DNA of 64,000 nucleotides from Ahaetulla prasina (Eukaryota; Chordata; Lepidosauria; Squamata; Colubridae): NCBI RefSeq assembly GCF_028640845.1, contig NC_080539.1, positions 366,067,233 to 366,131,232 on the forward strand. The letters are read 5' to 3'. Below, piece after piece: positions 11,345 to 23,102 of this stretch. How positions within the stretch are numbered: the stretch's first letter is position 1; each line of letters opens with the position of its first letter. The notes beneath the pieces were generated by a model. It made no database searches. It was not told the DNA's origin and worked only from the letters and a program-made list of their open reading frames with translations. The position numbers and the translations under genes are program-made.

Positions 11345-11475
11345 AACTCTTAGGCACTCCTGGCTGTGGCCTCCCGTCTTACCTTCCGACTGGCACCGCT
11401 GAAGATGCCCGCCAAAAGAGCTTCTACTTCGCCTCGGGCCACAACCTCATCAAGACGGCCATAAAGTACCTTTGA
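11345..11475 (+). CDS. Candidate terminal exon of an unidentified gene
   Basis: A candidate acceptor (gatttacacag, ending 11344) opens a frame of about 43 codons that stops at TGA 11473-11475. The last 24 codons are mostly C- or G-ending and read ...EDARQKSFYFASGH then NLIKTAIKYL. This looks like real coding sequence and not chance. I cannot name the protein. It lies about 1.2 kb upstream of CRLF1 on the same strand. It could be the last exon of an upstream gene, a retrocopy fragment, or a coincidence in CpG-rich DNA. No upstream exon is visible in the window. Confidence 0.3.
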
Positions 11476-12250
11476 ACTTAATGAGCTGCTGGGGGAAGCC
11501 AGCCGCTCAGATGTCCCGGAGCGGGACGGGGCTCTGGAGCTGGTGCTGGGGGGAAGGAAAGGAGGAGGCGAGACAATTGCGTGACTGGAGGGCCCTTTTC
11601 TTTATTGTCCCCGCCGTCTTTGCGCCCGGGGAGCAGACTTGGGTGGGTGGGTGGGTCGGGTGGAGAGACCACCTTGTGAGGAGGGGTGGGTGGGTGGGTT
11701 GAAGGAGAGCGCAGGCCGAAGAGGAGCATCGGCGGCCAAAACTACGCAGACCGAGCGGGAGGGCAGCCACGGGAGGGGCGGCAGGAAAATACCCCACCCA
11801 CGAACAGAAATCGCCCTCCGAGCCAACCGGCGGGGTAGCCGATTTCTTCCACTGACTCAGAAGCGCTCTTTGCAGCTGCCGGTTGAGTAAGAGGCAAAAG
11901 GAGGTCAAACGAAGGAAGAGGGGGAGAGAGAAAAAAAGGGGAGAAATGAGTTGGAAGTCGGGCATTGTTTTGTACTGGGGGTGGGGGGGGTGTTGATTCT
12001 GGATTGCCCCCCCCCCGCCGCCTCTCCTCTTGCAAATCAGAAAAGACAAAAAAAAACAAAAACCCAGGCTGGTGGTCTATATAGCAAGGAGTTTGTTTGG
12101 GGGTTGGGTGGGCTCTGGGTCTTTTTTTGGGGGGGAGGGAGAGAGGGAGGGGACGGGGGGGGGCCCAGGAGATATTTAGCGAAGGCTTATTCATTCCAAG
12201 TTCATTTCTCCCTGCCCTCCCCCCCTCCCACAGCTCCACCAAAAGCCCAC

Positions 12251-12300
12251 GGGGCGGGGAAGGGCGGGGTGGGGCGGGGAGTGCAAAAGGCATATTAAGA
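12251..12300 (+). promoter_or_regulatory. CRLF1: Candidate CRLF1 core promoter (GC boxes and TATA-like element)
   Basis: Three clustered GGGCGGGG-type Sp1 boxes (12251-12280) are followed by a TATA-like CATATTAAGA at 12291-12300. Transcription would then start near 12325 and leave a 5' UTR of roughly 350 bases before the ATG at 12672. This is inference from motif spacing only. Confidence 0.4.
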
Positions 12301-12671
12301 GGACTTGTCAAGTTGGAACTGCTCAGACTAGCTTCGGATAAGCCCTGGTTTGCCTCTCTTATAGAGGGGCTGGGGAGGGGAGGGGAAGGTGGGGGACCAG
12401 AGTAAAAAGGAGAGAAGGAGCAAAAAAGAAAAAAGAAGAAGAAGATTGGGGTAGAAGTTTTTTTTAAAAACAAAACAAAACTGCGCCCCCCACCCTCCCA
12501 ATTTGGCAAACTTTAAAGAAAACTTTGGGGAGCCTAAAAGATCCTTCGGGAAAAAAAAGGGGGGGGGAATAGTTTTTTTCCCCTTCAAGATCTATATATT
12601 TAAAAAAAAAAAAATAGGGGTCCCGTTTCCCTTCCACCGTCCCCAGCCCCGTTTTTTTTTTTTGCGTAAGG

Positions 12672-12726
12672 ATGAAACTGTTTCTCTTCTGCTGCTTCCT
12701 CGTCCTGCGAGCGGAGTCCCGCAGCT
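12672..12726 (+). CDS. CRLF1: CRLF1 exon 1 (signal peptide)
   Basis: ATG at 12672 starts MKLFLFCCFLVLRAESRS. This is a short signal peptide with a Leu/Phe/Cys core, then polar residues and a likely cleavage near AES. The exon ends in phase 1 at the strong donor gtaagt (12727); reading through would hit a stop two codons later. Its leftover T joins exon 2 to give the codon for Tyr19. CRLF1 is a secreted type I cytokine-receptor-like protein. It pairs with CLCF1 to form a ligand for the CNTFR/LIFR/gp130 receptor. Exon 1 is assigned by phase, signal-peptide content and CpG context, since leader sequences are poorly conserved. An upstream alternative first exon is not excluded. Confidence 0.75.
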
Positions 12727-12989
12727 GTAAGTAAGGGCGCTCGGCGGGTACAACTCGCTCTCTCTCTCTCTCTCTTTCCCTCGGACGGATCTCCGAATCG
12801 AAGCCGTCGCTTGTCGGGAGAGGGGACGGAGGCGGTGGGCAGATGGTGGCGGGAGGGGTGGGTGCGTGGGAGATTTATAAAAACGGGGAGGGGGCTTGGA
12901 AGAAGCAGGCGCGTGGAGGCCGTCGGGACGGGTGGGGGGGGTCCCGTGGGGAGATGCCAAGCGGGGGTGCGGGGGAAGCCCTGGGTTCC

Positions 12990-13012
12990 ATCAATATATA
13001 TATATATATATA
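12990..13012. repeat. (TA)n microsatellite
   Basis: A short perfect TA array just downstream of the CpG-rich zone. Confidence 0.8.
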
Positions 13013-13545
13013 AACCAGCTGAAAATGAAATGCAAAGATTTGACTTATTATTGGAATCGGTTCCTTTTGTGTGTCTAATCACACTTGGCCCCAATCAAGA
13101 ATTCTATTCTGTTCTTTCTTTTTTAAGGCTGTTTCAATTCAGGCTCCAACATTGGCACATGTCATTGTAAAGTAATCACAATCATCATCGTCATCATCAG
13201 GCCAGTAATCCCTGTAATAATCATATTGGTGAATCTTTTAATTTTTTTTTAAAAAAGGAACTGCTGAGGAACCGTAGATGTTCCATTTTAAAAGCAGAAA
13301 AAGAAAACAAGTCCTTCGCCCCGCCGTCGACTTTCTTTCGTGGGTTTCCCCGCTTTTTCTCTCTCTCTCAATTATCCTGGCTTCCATTGCTAATTCTTTG
13401 GTTATCTTTTCTTTTTTTAAATGCCTCCGGGGATTAATTTAATCCTTCCGCACCCTTCCTCTGAGTTCTCCCTTTCCCCCCCCTAAATTATAAAACTGTG
13501 TGTGTGTGTTTGTGGGTATTGCAAGGGAGGTGTTAAAAATTTGGA

Positions 13546-14933
13546 AAGCCCCGTACATTGTGTGGGCATTTAAAAAAGAGATTTTTTAGAGAGGTAGAAA
13601 GAAATAAAACTGCCTAATCAAACACACGCACACAAACACACTGTCTGTCTGTCCACCCATCAGCCTGCCTGCCTTGGATTAGGAAAGGGGGGGAGAGGGA
13701 CGTTTTAATTTTAGATCTGAAAGTAGTGTGGGTTTTTTTTCCTTTTGTTTAAGGGAAGGTATTCAGATTCTAGGCATCTTCTTTTATTTTGCAAGCCAAC
13801 AACATTGTGCTACGCTAGGGAGTCCTAATTGATATATATCTCCATCTTCTCTAGAAAAAAAAAATTGCTTTCTTTTTTCCCTGCAATTCCAGATCAGAGT
13901 TGGACACGGTCTTGTAGTTTTGGCTGACAGGAATATTTTTATATATATATATTCTCAACATGTCAGAAGTTTGGGGGGAGGGGAAATGGGCATCCAGCAA
14001 AACTCAAAATATGTGGGAGAGGCTTACACGCATCTTTTTTAGAAAGTTTGCTCTGAGCTGATAGTGAAAAAAACACCGTGTTCTTCTCTGGAATTATTGT
14101 TGGTGATATGTGTGTGCCAGGCCAGGGAGGAGGGAGAAAATTGTGAGTATTTAAAAAGCAATTTAAGGAGGTAGAAACGTTTTAAGGCTACCTACCCAAA
14201 GGATATTTTAGACTTGTGGTATGTAAAATGTGGAGATTGGAGGGAAAAAAATTCTTATTCTTCCTTCTCAAACTGAGGCTCTGCATTTATTAAATTATAG
14301 CAAAAGTCTGGGTGTATTAACTAGAGAGAATTTTTTCAAAAATGGGACACAATGAATGTTAAACCCCTTCTATTGCATTAAATCCAAAAATATTAAATCC
14401 AGGATTTTTTGCATAGTTGTTTTAGTTTTAGCCGTTAGAAATTTTTCTATCCTTGGTTTTAAGCAAATTTTTTTCACTCCAAGTCACTCTTCGCTCTAAG
14501 TCAGTCAGAAGAATTAATTTTCCTTCTTCATCTTTCTCCAGTCCCAAATGTTTATGCCTTGTAATGCTGGTCAGCCTTAACCCATGGCAAAAAGGATGAC
14601 CCAAGATTAGGTTAGAGGCTTAACCACGTCAACCATAAACCTTGGCTAATACTTTTAGCATTATTGTAGGAGACTATCTTGAATTGGGGAGAGGTTGATG
14701 TTAAGACACAGAAATGTGTTAAAAATAGTGAAACATCAAAACAGAGAGACAATGGTAAATAAATGATTTTTGCAAAAAACAAAAACAAACCAGAACTCCC
14801 CCAGACTGAATGCAAGAAATGTTCTGTAACCTTTGGTGGGTTTATGTCCAATTCTATCTTTTAAGGGAGAAAACGATCATTTTGAAAAGAAATTGCAGAT
14901 CTGTTACTCTAAAAGGAGCACTGAAGCCCCGTA
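13546..14933. repeat. Tandem duplication, copy 1
   Basis: This 1388-bp unit begins 'aagccccgtacattg' and ends 'ctaaaaggagcactg'. It is followed immediately by copy 2. Both copies are non-coding. They share every landmark, including the acacgcacac and atatatat tracts, and differ by a few dozen substitutions and small indels. Confidence 0.9.
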
Positions 14934-16310
14934 CATTGTGTGGGCATTTAAAAAAGAGATTTTTTAGAGAGGTAGAAAGAAATAAAACTGCCTAATCAGA
15001 CACACGCACACAAACACACTGTCTGTCTGTCCACCCATCAGCCTGCCTGCCTTCGGATTAGGAAAGAGGGGGAGAGGGACGTTTTAATTTTAGATCTGAA
15101 AGTAGTGTGGGTTTTTTTCCCTTTTGTTTAAGGGAAGGTATTCAGATTCTAGGCATCCTCTTTTATTTTGCAAGCCAACAACATTGTGCTACGCTAGGGA
15201 GCCCTAATTGATATATATCTCCATCTTCTCTAGAAAAAAAAAAAGAATTGCTTTCTTTTTTCCCTGCGATTCCAGATCAGAGTTGGACACGGTCTTGTAG
15301 TTTTGGCTGACATGAATATTTTTATATATATATATTCTCAACATGTCAGAAGTTTGGGGGGAGGGGAAATGGGCATCCAGCAAAACTCAAAATATGTGGG
15401 AGAGGCTTACACGCATCTTTTTTAGAAAGTTTGCTCTGAGCTGATAGTGAAAAAAACACCATGTTCTTCTCTGGAATTATTGTTGGTGATATGTGTGTGC
15501 CAGGCCAGGGAGGAGGGAGAAAATTGTGAGTATTTAAAAAGCAATTTATTTAAGGAGGTAGGAACGTTTTAAGGCTACCTACCCAAAGGATATTTTAGAC
15601 TCGTGGTATGTAAAATGTGGAGATTGGAGGGAAAAAAATTCTTATTCTTCCTTCTCAAACTGAGGCTCTGCATTTATTAAATTATAGCAAAAGTCTGGGT
15701 GTATTAACTAGAGAGAATTTTTTCAAAAATGGGACACAATGAATGTTAAACCCCTTCTATTGCATTAAATCCAAAAATATTAAATCCAGGATTTTTTGCA
15801 TAGTTGTTTTAGTTTTAGCCGTTAGAAATTTTTCTATCCTTGGTTTTAAGCAATTTTTTTTCACTCCAAGTCACTCTTCGCTCCAAGTCAGTCAGAAGAA
15901 TTAATTTTCCTTCTTCATCTTTCTCCAGTCCCAAATGTTTATGCCTTGTAATGCTGGTCAGCCTTAACCCATGGCAAAAAGGATGACCCAAGATTAGGTT
16001 AGAGGCTTAACCACGTCAACCATAAACCTTGGCTAATACTTTTAGCATTATTGTAGGAGACTATCTTGAATTGGGGAGAGGTTGATGTTAAGACGCAGAA
16101 ATGTGTTAAAAATAGTGAAACATCAAAACAGAGAGACAATGGTAAATAAATGATTTTTGCAAAAAACAAAAACAAACCAGAACTCCCCCAGACTGAATGC
16201 AAGAAATGTTCTGTAACCTTTGCTGGGTTTATGTCCAATTCTATGTTTTAAGGGAGAAAATGATCATTTTGAAAAGAAATTGCAGATCCGTTACTCTAAA
16301 AGGAGCACTG
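14934..16310. repeat. Tandem duplication, copy 2
   Basis: This 1377-bp direct copy of 13546-14933 ends at the same 'ctaaaaggagcactg', then runs into unique sequence 'gcgaagcccccc'. Aagcccc occurs at both boundaries, suggesting microhomology at the breakpoint. Confidence 0.9.
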
Positions 16311-17640
16311 GCGAAGCCCCCCTACTCACCCATCCAGTTCCTAGTATTTTAAGTCCCACTGCACAGACCTTGTATGTTACCTTTTAAATAATTATCGGGT
16401 CCCATTATGGAATAAAAGCTTCAAGTTAGGTTTTCCTCTGCCTTAATGTAGTATCCCCTGTTATTAAAAAAAAGAGTTACCCATTTATGTAGTGTAGAGC
16501 ATTTCATGCAAAACTTGAGTAAAAGATTCTTATTCTTTTTTTTTGTCCTCTCTTTTTAAGAACATAAACAACACACCACATTATTTTAATTAAAGTTTAT
16601 GGACTAACAAAGGGACCCACATGATCGCTAGGGCAGATTTTCATCTGCCCTAACCAGAAAATTAATGGCACAGGACAATGGGAGATGCAGTCCACAAATA
16701 TCAGGTTGTGATGCACTTCTGCATAGTTAAGTGAGAAATCACCTCTTTTGCTTCTAAGGGAGTTTAAGAAATTTATATCTTAACTCTGCAGAGTGGCCTT
16801 TCCAGTGTAGATATCTGCTGGAACCACACCATGGATGTCATCTTGCAGAGTTCACAATTTATACAATTCTCAGTTGCACAGGGATAAGATGACTTCCCCA
16901 CCCTTCTGGCTCTCTCTTTTCCTGATGTGGTGCCTTCCAAACTTTTTTTTCCAGCTTTTGTTATTCCCTGCCTGTAACTGATTTGGAGATGGGGGCTGCA
17001 ACCAGGCCTTTGAACAGCCCCCCCACCCCCAGGCTGTACTGCAAGGGAACTGGAATTTGATTAAACGTCCTGTCACTTAACAAGCAATTAAATTAAATGC
17101 AGTTAGTATGTGACGTTCCCACATTTTAATGCAGGGCTGGGCGATGGTTTTTTTGCATACGTTCCCCCCAAATTCTTGGTTACACCGGATGTACGAAAGC
17201 AGCACCGGTCAGCAACTCTTTAAAGCAACTGCATCTTTTCCCAGGATCACGTGACAGCTGGAGTGGTTGCATGATTCCAGAAATCGGTGCTCCCCGGCAC
17301 CTTTTCTGAATTATTCCCAAACTGTTGCACAGCTGTAATGGAATTATTTTCTCTTCAGTTCCAATACTATGTGTAGTGCGTTGGAATTATTTGGAAGGGC
17401 TCCAGGAGCTGCAACCAAAACCAGGAAGCCCATAAAAACATGCAGTTTTGCACCATTTGCCCTGGCATATCAGACTAGAAAAAGTGGCCGTAAATAATCC
17501 CATAGATGATGGTCGTAAACGTAGACTTAAATCAGTCGAGTTGATTCCCTTTTATTGCACTCAGTTGCCTCATTTCCTACCCATCTATTTATATGGAGTC
17601 ATCCATTTATACAGGGGATTTTGATAGGAGTGGAAAGACT
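16311..17640. other. No recognisable feature
   Basis: Intronic sequence that looks unique. No gene or named repeat was identified. Confidence 0.4.
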
Positions 17641-17699
17641 AGAGGAATCTGTGCCCTAAAGAAGGTTGAGACCACATTTTGCTGTGGCTAAAAGTGTGT

Positions 17700-17885
17700 G
17701 TGTGAATGTGTGAGTCAGATAGATAGACAGACAGACAGACAGAGAAAAAGGAAGATAAAGAAAAATCAAGAGAGAGAAAAGAACAAAAGAGAAAGAATGA
17801 GAGAAAGAAAAGGAGAAATATATATATAGAGAGAGAGAAAGAAAGAGGGAGGCAAAGAAAGAAAGAAGGAAAGAAAGAAAGTATT
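17700..17885. repeat. Purine-rich simple repeats
   Basis: ATAG/ACAG units followed by AGAGAAAGAAAGAAAGG-type tracts. Confidence 0.8.
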
Positions 17886-17974
17886 GAAGTGGTAGCATAA
17901 TTGCAGACAAAAAATAACAAATCTTCTCTAGGCTAAGTAAAATGGTGTTAGTGGTTTGGAAAAACTTAATGCCT

Positions 17975-18145
17975 TATTTTTTTATTTTATTTTGTCACAA
18001 CAGTATATACAATCATCAACATAAACAATAACCCATCATGAGAGAAAAAGTATATATAAGTAAAAGTATGCATATAATACTATAATGAAGGGAACAATAG
18101 GACAGGAACGGTAGGCACTTTTATGCTCTTATGCACGCCCCTTAT
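17975..18145. mobile_element. Dispersed repeat fragment (unnamed family X)
   Basis: It shares 'gtcacaacagtatata' and 'aacaataggacaggaac', then 'ggtaggcac', with 41880-42720, where the same family is split by a LINE. The type of element is not known. Confidence 0.55.
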
Positions 18146-19002
18146 TTGCTGGAGCTGGGGTGCAGAAGAAAAATTAATCACACACACACACCCTTTTTTG
18201 CCGGTATTTCTCTGTTGGCGCACTTTTTGTTGTTGTTGGAGGGATCAGTCAAAAGGGAAGCATGAAACAAAACAGAATGCACAGTGATTTTTTTTAAAAA
18301 AGCAAACAAACCCTGAACACATCTGGCATCTCAAAATTTTATAGGAAGGCAATTCTCGAACCTTTCGTAGATGTCTGCTTGCAAGTACCAACCAGAGCAA
18401 GTGAATTCCCGCCAATTCTTCCCCGTTGGCTCCTGAGTTTGTTTGGTTTGTTTTTGCAAATGCAACGTTAGGCATTTGTTTCTGGAGAAAATGTTATCAA
18501 TTCCCTTAGACGGGAGGGTGGGATGCTTGGGGACGAGAAGCTAGACACACACTTAGAGAGAGACACAAACACACCCCGCTCTTCACATTTGGGACAGAGA
18601 GTTTATATTTCCACTTAAAAGGTGAGAAATTTGTCCAAGGAGTGATGTTTTTAGAGAGCACACTGTGTGCACAACAAAATTCTGGCTCTGGTTAGGGCGA
18701 CTGGACACCCTCAGGCTAAAATGTTTCTCGGTAAAAACATTTCCTTTGCACTTAAGGAATGAAACTTAATGCCCGAATAGGATAGGCTGAAGAAGAAGAA
18801 AAAAATAACCTACCTGGAGGCTAGGATTTTCACTGTGGGGTTGGGCCCCATGGTAGGGAATCACAGCTGAAGCCCACCCTCTGAGCACCAATTTTTTTTT
18901 TTTATGCTGAGAGTTTCTTTTCATCGGCAAAAAAAGATAGGAAACCGGTTAAATATTTACCTAGGATTGAATGGCCTTGCCTGAATAGATGAGTGGTTAG
19001 GG
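18146..19002. other. No recognisable gene
   Basis: Non-coding sequence with short CA and GA runs. Nothing supported. Confidence 0.35.
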
Positions 19003-19252
19003 CAGGGGTCGGCAACCTTAAACACTCAAAGAGCCACAAGGTCCTAACTGGAAGCCCCCCATTCAGTTCTGGAGCCAAATCAGAAGTCCAATTCTCCCAC
19101 CATAGAGTCTCCTCCCAGCGTGGTGTCCTTTTTTCCTCTACCTGTCTTAACCGAAAGGCCTCTCAATTGTGGAACCGACTAGCGACAGGGAGCCCCAGCA
19201 GAGGGATGAAAGAGCCACATGCGGCTCCAGAGCTGCGGGTTGCTGACACCTG
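19003..19252. mobile_element. hAT-type MITE
   Basis: It starts CAGGGGTCGGCAACC and ends GGTTGCTGACACCTG. The flanking octamers ggttaggg and ggataggg match at 7 of 8. The 250-bp body is non-coding. Confidence 0.7.
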
Positions 19253-19417
19253 GGATAGGGTTAGCCTTTGCCATCAGACTTTGCTTCTCACTTCTTCCAA
19301 ACTATATTCTGATGCTACCCAAAGCTGAAAAGGGGAAGGATTTATTTTTGAGATCTATTTTCAGCACTTTTTCGGGTTCTGAAAGGGTCAGATTTGCACC
19401 TCGTTTCATCTAAATTG

Positions 19418-19541
19418 GGAATGTCCAACCTTGGCAACTTTTAAGATTTGTAGAGTTCAGCTCCCAGAATTCCCCAGCCAGTTGGCTGAGGAATTCTGGA
19501 AGTTGGAGGCCACAAGTTTTAAAGTTGCCAAGGTTGGATGC
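19418..19541. mobile_element. Palindromic hAT-like MITE
   Basis: Inverted arms 'ccaaccttggcaactttta' and 'aaagttgccaaggttgg' flank a 'cagccagttggctg' centre. Confidence 0.65.
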
Positions 19542-19596
19542 CCTTGGTCGAAATAATATTGTTTAAAGGTGCTTTTTCAAGAGGCAACCGAATTAG

Positions 19597-19800
19597 AATA
19601 GAATAGAGTAGGGTAGGGTAGAGTAGGATAGGATAGGATAGGATAGGATAGGGCAGGGCAGGGCAGGGCAGGGCTGGGAATGGAATAGAGTAGAGTAGGG
19701 CAGGGCATGCATGGCAGGGCAGGGAATGGAATAGAATAGAATAGAATAGAATAGAATAGAATAGAATAGAATAGAATAGAATAGAATAGAATAGAATAGC
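19597..19800. repeat. (AATAG)n/(GGATA)n/(GGGCA)n microsatellite
   Basis: About 200 bp of pentamer arrays, with a final run of pure AATAG. This is the motif that caps the LINE 3' ends elsewhere in the window. Confidence 0.9.
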
Positions 19801-19911
19801 TTTATTGTCATTTTCCTGTATACACAATGACACACATTAAAATGAAAAACATTCTAGCACACTGAGACCAAGTCAAATTGGGGGAGATTAATCTGAAAGC
19901 TTCTGCTAATA

Positions 19912-20300
19912 CAGGCAGTCCTCAATTTACAATTATTTGTTTATGCCCATTCAAAGCTACAATGGCACTGAAAAAAGGGACTTATGACTGCTTTTCACAC
20001 TTACGACCATTGCAGCATCCCTGTGGTCACGTGATCAAAATCCAGACCCTTGGCAGTTGACTAATATTTATGTCGGTTGCAGTGTCCCAAGAGCATGTGA
20101 TCATCTTTTGCAATCTTCTGACAAGCAAAGTCTATGGGGAAGCCAGATTCATTTAACAAGTGTGTTACTAATTTAACAACCGTGGGGATTCACTTAACAA
20201 CATGGAAGGTCATAAAATGGGGCACAATTAATTTAACAACTGTCTTGCTTAGCAACAGAAATTTGGGGCTCAGTTGTGGTTGTAAATTGAGAACTACTTG
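19912..20300. mobile_element. Tigger-like MITE
   Basis: Starts CAGGCAGTCCTCAATTTAC and ends 'aattgagaactacttg'. It includes the typical 'ttaacaactgtcttgctta' stretch. Confidence 0.65.
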
Positions 20301-20349
20301 TATGTATTGAAGTCATTCTTCTGTTGACCAAAACCATTAACCAAAACCA

Positions 20350-20620
20350 TTTGGGCCTCTGTGGCTCAGACTGGTAAGACAGTCTGTTATTAACACAGCT
20401 GCCTGCAATTACTGCAGGTTCTAGTCCCACCAGGCCCAAGGTTGACTCAGCCTTCCATCCTTTATAAGGTAGGTAAAATGAGGAGCCAGATTGTTGGGGG
20501 CAATAAGTTGACTTTGTATATAAATATACAAATAGGATGAAGACTATTGCTTAACATAGTGTAAGCCGCCCTGAGTCTTCAGAGAAGGGCGGGATATAAA
20601 TGCAAATAATAAAAAAAAAA
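20350..20620 (+). mobile_element. tRNA-derived SINE with L2-like tail
   Basis: An A-box-like 'tggctcagactgg' and a B-box-like 'ggttctagtccc' form a tRNA head. The tail 'gccgccctgagtcttcaga' plus 'gaagggcgggatataaat' matches the end of the L2-type LINE at 61650. Confidence 0.75.
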
Positions 20621-20864
20621 TGTTGTACCTTGATGAACGTGCCAAGACAGACCAGTTTTTCTCCTTAGTTTTGGGATTAGCAATGAATGACTAAATGAAT
20701 GAATGAATCAATCAATCAATCAATTAACCCAGAATGCCAATATGTACAACTGACTGATGGGAGTCTGTTATTTTTATCTTTTCCTACCATCTTTATTAAC
20801 TTCTTATACATTTCTCATTTCTGGTGGAGGGAGTTAAGTGTCTCACAGCAATCCCAAAGGAGCT

Positions 20865-21052
20865 TTTTTCAAGAAGCAACTGAACTTTCTGGTTTTTCTT
20901 AAAAGATGTTTCACTTCATCCAAGAAGCTTCTTCTGACTGGATGGTGGGAAATGGAAGAACCATTTAGTCAGAGCTGAAGAAGCTTCTTGAATGAGAAGC
21001 AAAAACGTCTTCAAAGAAAAACCAGAAAGTCCAGTTGCCTCTTGAAAAAGCA
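20865..21052. mobile_element. Fold-back element of unknown family
   Basis: Two arms of about 75 bp, containing 'aactttctggtttttctt' and 'agaaaaaccagaaagt', face each other around 'ggatggtgggaaatgg'. The flank 'ctgagaatctcc' also occurs near 27070 (inverted) and 52980. Confidence 0.5.
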
Positions 21053-21111
21053 CTTTTGGGAAACCATGACCTGGATGACTGAGAATCTCCATAGACATGT
21101 CTCATAGAAAT

Positions 21112-21155
21112 TTATCTATCCATCTATCTATCCATCTATCTATCTATCTACCTAA
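21112..21155. repeat. (ATCT)n microsatellite
   Basis: A short tetranucleotide array with a few interruptions. Confidence 0.85.
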
Positions 21156-22018
21156 GTTTTACTAAGAAAGTTAGAGATGAAGCCATTTATTCCAATTTGG
21201 CATAAAACAACCTGCTTTGTCAGAGGCATCAAGCAGTTCCCCATATGTAGCAGCCTGGCTGACAATTTTTGGATGGGTGTGAATTAGTACAGAACAGGCA
21301 TGCAAGTGTGACCTGAAACTGTAAGGCTATATGGAGCCGGGAGTCACATTTTATTTATTTATTTGATTTTTCTCCTGCTTTTATTGGTGTTCGGTTATCT
21401 GTGCCACCACAAGAGGGAGTCAAAGAGGAGTTTTATTTTCTATTTCTTTGCTGCAATCTAGAGGTCACATACGAATTGCAAACCAGGTTGGTTACCTGAC
21501 TTTGGGGGGGGCCTGTTAAATTATCTCTGATCCCATGCTAAAAATGGGTTCACTCTCTATTTTATGGCAAGCATTGGAAAATTATTGTGGGTAATTTAAA
21601 CTTGCACTCCGCACATTCTGGATCACAACAAGTACACATACTCCAGTCAAATGAGCTAGCAAAAAGTATAGCTTGGGGCTTATTTATAAAATAGCAGCCA
21701 ACTTCAAAAGTAATTAACTGGCAAAGCAAGGATAAGAGGCAAGTAGGGAGAGACAACAGGCAAGAATTTATCTGTATATCGCCAAGCTCTTCAGAGCCAC
21801 TGAAATAATACTGAGAGGAATAAGCATGGATTACCTCAAAGGGAGCGGCTTTAATTATTCCAGCCTTATTCCAGCCTAATTATTCCTTGTATGTGCATAA
21901 CTGCAGCAGAATAGAAATGGAAAGGAGGACACCAGGTGATCCCTCTTCTATTCTAAACCCGGAAGGAAACAATTTGGTGGATGGGGTTATCCAGGAAAGT
22001 GGTAAAATCTGGAATATA
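21156..22018. other. No recognisable feature
   Basis: Intronic non-coding sequence. Nothing supported. Confidence 0.35.
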
Positions 22019-22540
22019 TAGTGTGTTTTTCACACTATAAGACACACTGTCCCCCACCACAAAAAGTGGGTGGGAATGTCTGTGCGTAGAGTGAATATTG
22101 CAGTGGGGGGAAGGGGGGTTGGTGCGGTTATTGCTGCCGCCGCTCGCTGCCACCAGGGAACACTGGAACCTTCACTGCCGAGCAGCTGATCAGTGGTTGG
22201 ATCGGCCTCCCGGAATACTGCCGATCAGCTGTTCTAGGCAGTGGGGATTGCCGCCACCGATTGCCACCACCACCACATTTCCCGGCTCCTGTGTTCTCCA
22301 GTGGCGGCAGCAGCTCAGCTCAGTTGACCGGTGGTGGGCGCAACGGAGCAGAGCCCTGACGAGCCACGTGGCGGGGCTGCGATAACGTGCTGAAGCTGAC
22401 CAGGCTGTTTGCTGTTTGCTGCAAGGATGCTAGCCCGAGGAATGCTGGGAGGCAGAGGCAGATTTTTTTCCCTTGTTTTCGTCCTCTAAAGCTAATGTGC
22501 GTCTTATGGTCTGGTGCGTCTTATAGTGCAAAAAATACGG
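22019..22540. mobile_element. TA-flanked MITE with CACTATAAGAC ends
   Basis: The left end reads 'tttttcacactataagacac'. The right end is its complement, 'gcgtcttatagtgcaaaaa', then tacgg. TA-like flanks suggest a Tc1/mariner-type element. The interior is CpG-rich and non-coding. Confidence 0.6.
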
Positions 22541-22716
22541 TATATGTCCTAAAACGAGTTTAGCTTAATCAAGCAAAGAAAAAGCAAATCCCAACCAGTA
22601 AAGCCAGGAAAATGTGCTTGGCATTTTCCTGTGCACGAAACACCATTATCTACTTTTCTATATTAAGTTTTCTGTATTCCCAGGGACAAAACCATAAAAG
22701 GAGAGCTCCCCTAAAG

Positions 22717-22923
22717 CAGGGGTGTCAAACTCAAGGCCCGGGGCCTGAATCCAGCCTGTGGGGTGCTTAGATCTGGCCCGCGGAAACAGTGAAGGACCGT
22801 CCCACAGTGCCTCTGCCAGCGAAAACGGAGCTCGGGGGGTGGCTGCAGGAGACTGTCGCAGCCGAAAACGGCACTTGTGAGGGCTGCACACGGCCCTCTT
22901 GAGTTCTGTTTTCGCTGACAGAG
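22717..22923. mobile_element. hAT-like element fragment
   Basis: The 5' end CAGGGGTGTCAAACTCAAGG is typical of the CAGGGG-type families here. The right end is not resolved because a Tigger-like fragment follows (about 22925-23102). Confidence 0.5.
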
Positions 22924-22924
22924 G

Positions 22925-23102
22925 TTTGCTCAATTGTGGTCGTAAATTGAGGACTGACGATTGTAAATCCAGGTTGGTTGCTGAGCACTCAAAATACAAC
23001 GTCTGAACTTAGCAACTGGGATGTCAGTAGCATTTAGGAGGGTCCTTCGAAATTTCAGATGGTTGCTAAGCAACTAGTCCTAAACTAAGGACTACCTGTA
23101 TG
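22925..23102. mobile_element. Tigger-like MITE fragments
   Basis: Contains 'ctcaattgtggtcgtaaatt' and 'aactaaggactacctgta', the right end of the family. Confidence 0.55.

Larger units (their letters stand above)
11345..12960. promoter_or_regulatory. CpG-rich region around CRLF1 exon 1
   Basis: CpG and G+C content rise sharply relative to the AT-rich surroundings, with many GC boxes and G-runs. This is typical of a vertebrate CpG-island promoter. The region covers the presumed core promoter, the 5' UTR, exon 1 and the start of intron 1. It appears free of recognisable transposons. Confidence 0.7.

Noticed and set aside
10477..11400. Long open frames of 100-276 codons on both strands (Ser/Leu/Pro-rich or Arg/Glu/Gly/Lys-rich)
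   Set aside because: They arise from the polypurine tract. Low-complexity composition in all frames indicates no protein.
11472..13170. Many frames of 60-255 codons in the CpG-rich region
   Set aside because: GC-rich DNA lacks stop codons. None has homology, consistent codon use or splice structure, apart from exon 1 and the short frame ending at 11475.
14612..16238. Two nearly identical 79-codon frames
   Set aside because: They are duplicated only because the underlying 1.39-kb segment is duplicated. There is no domain, and flanking sequence is non-coding.
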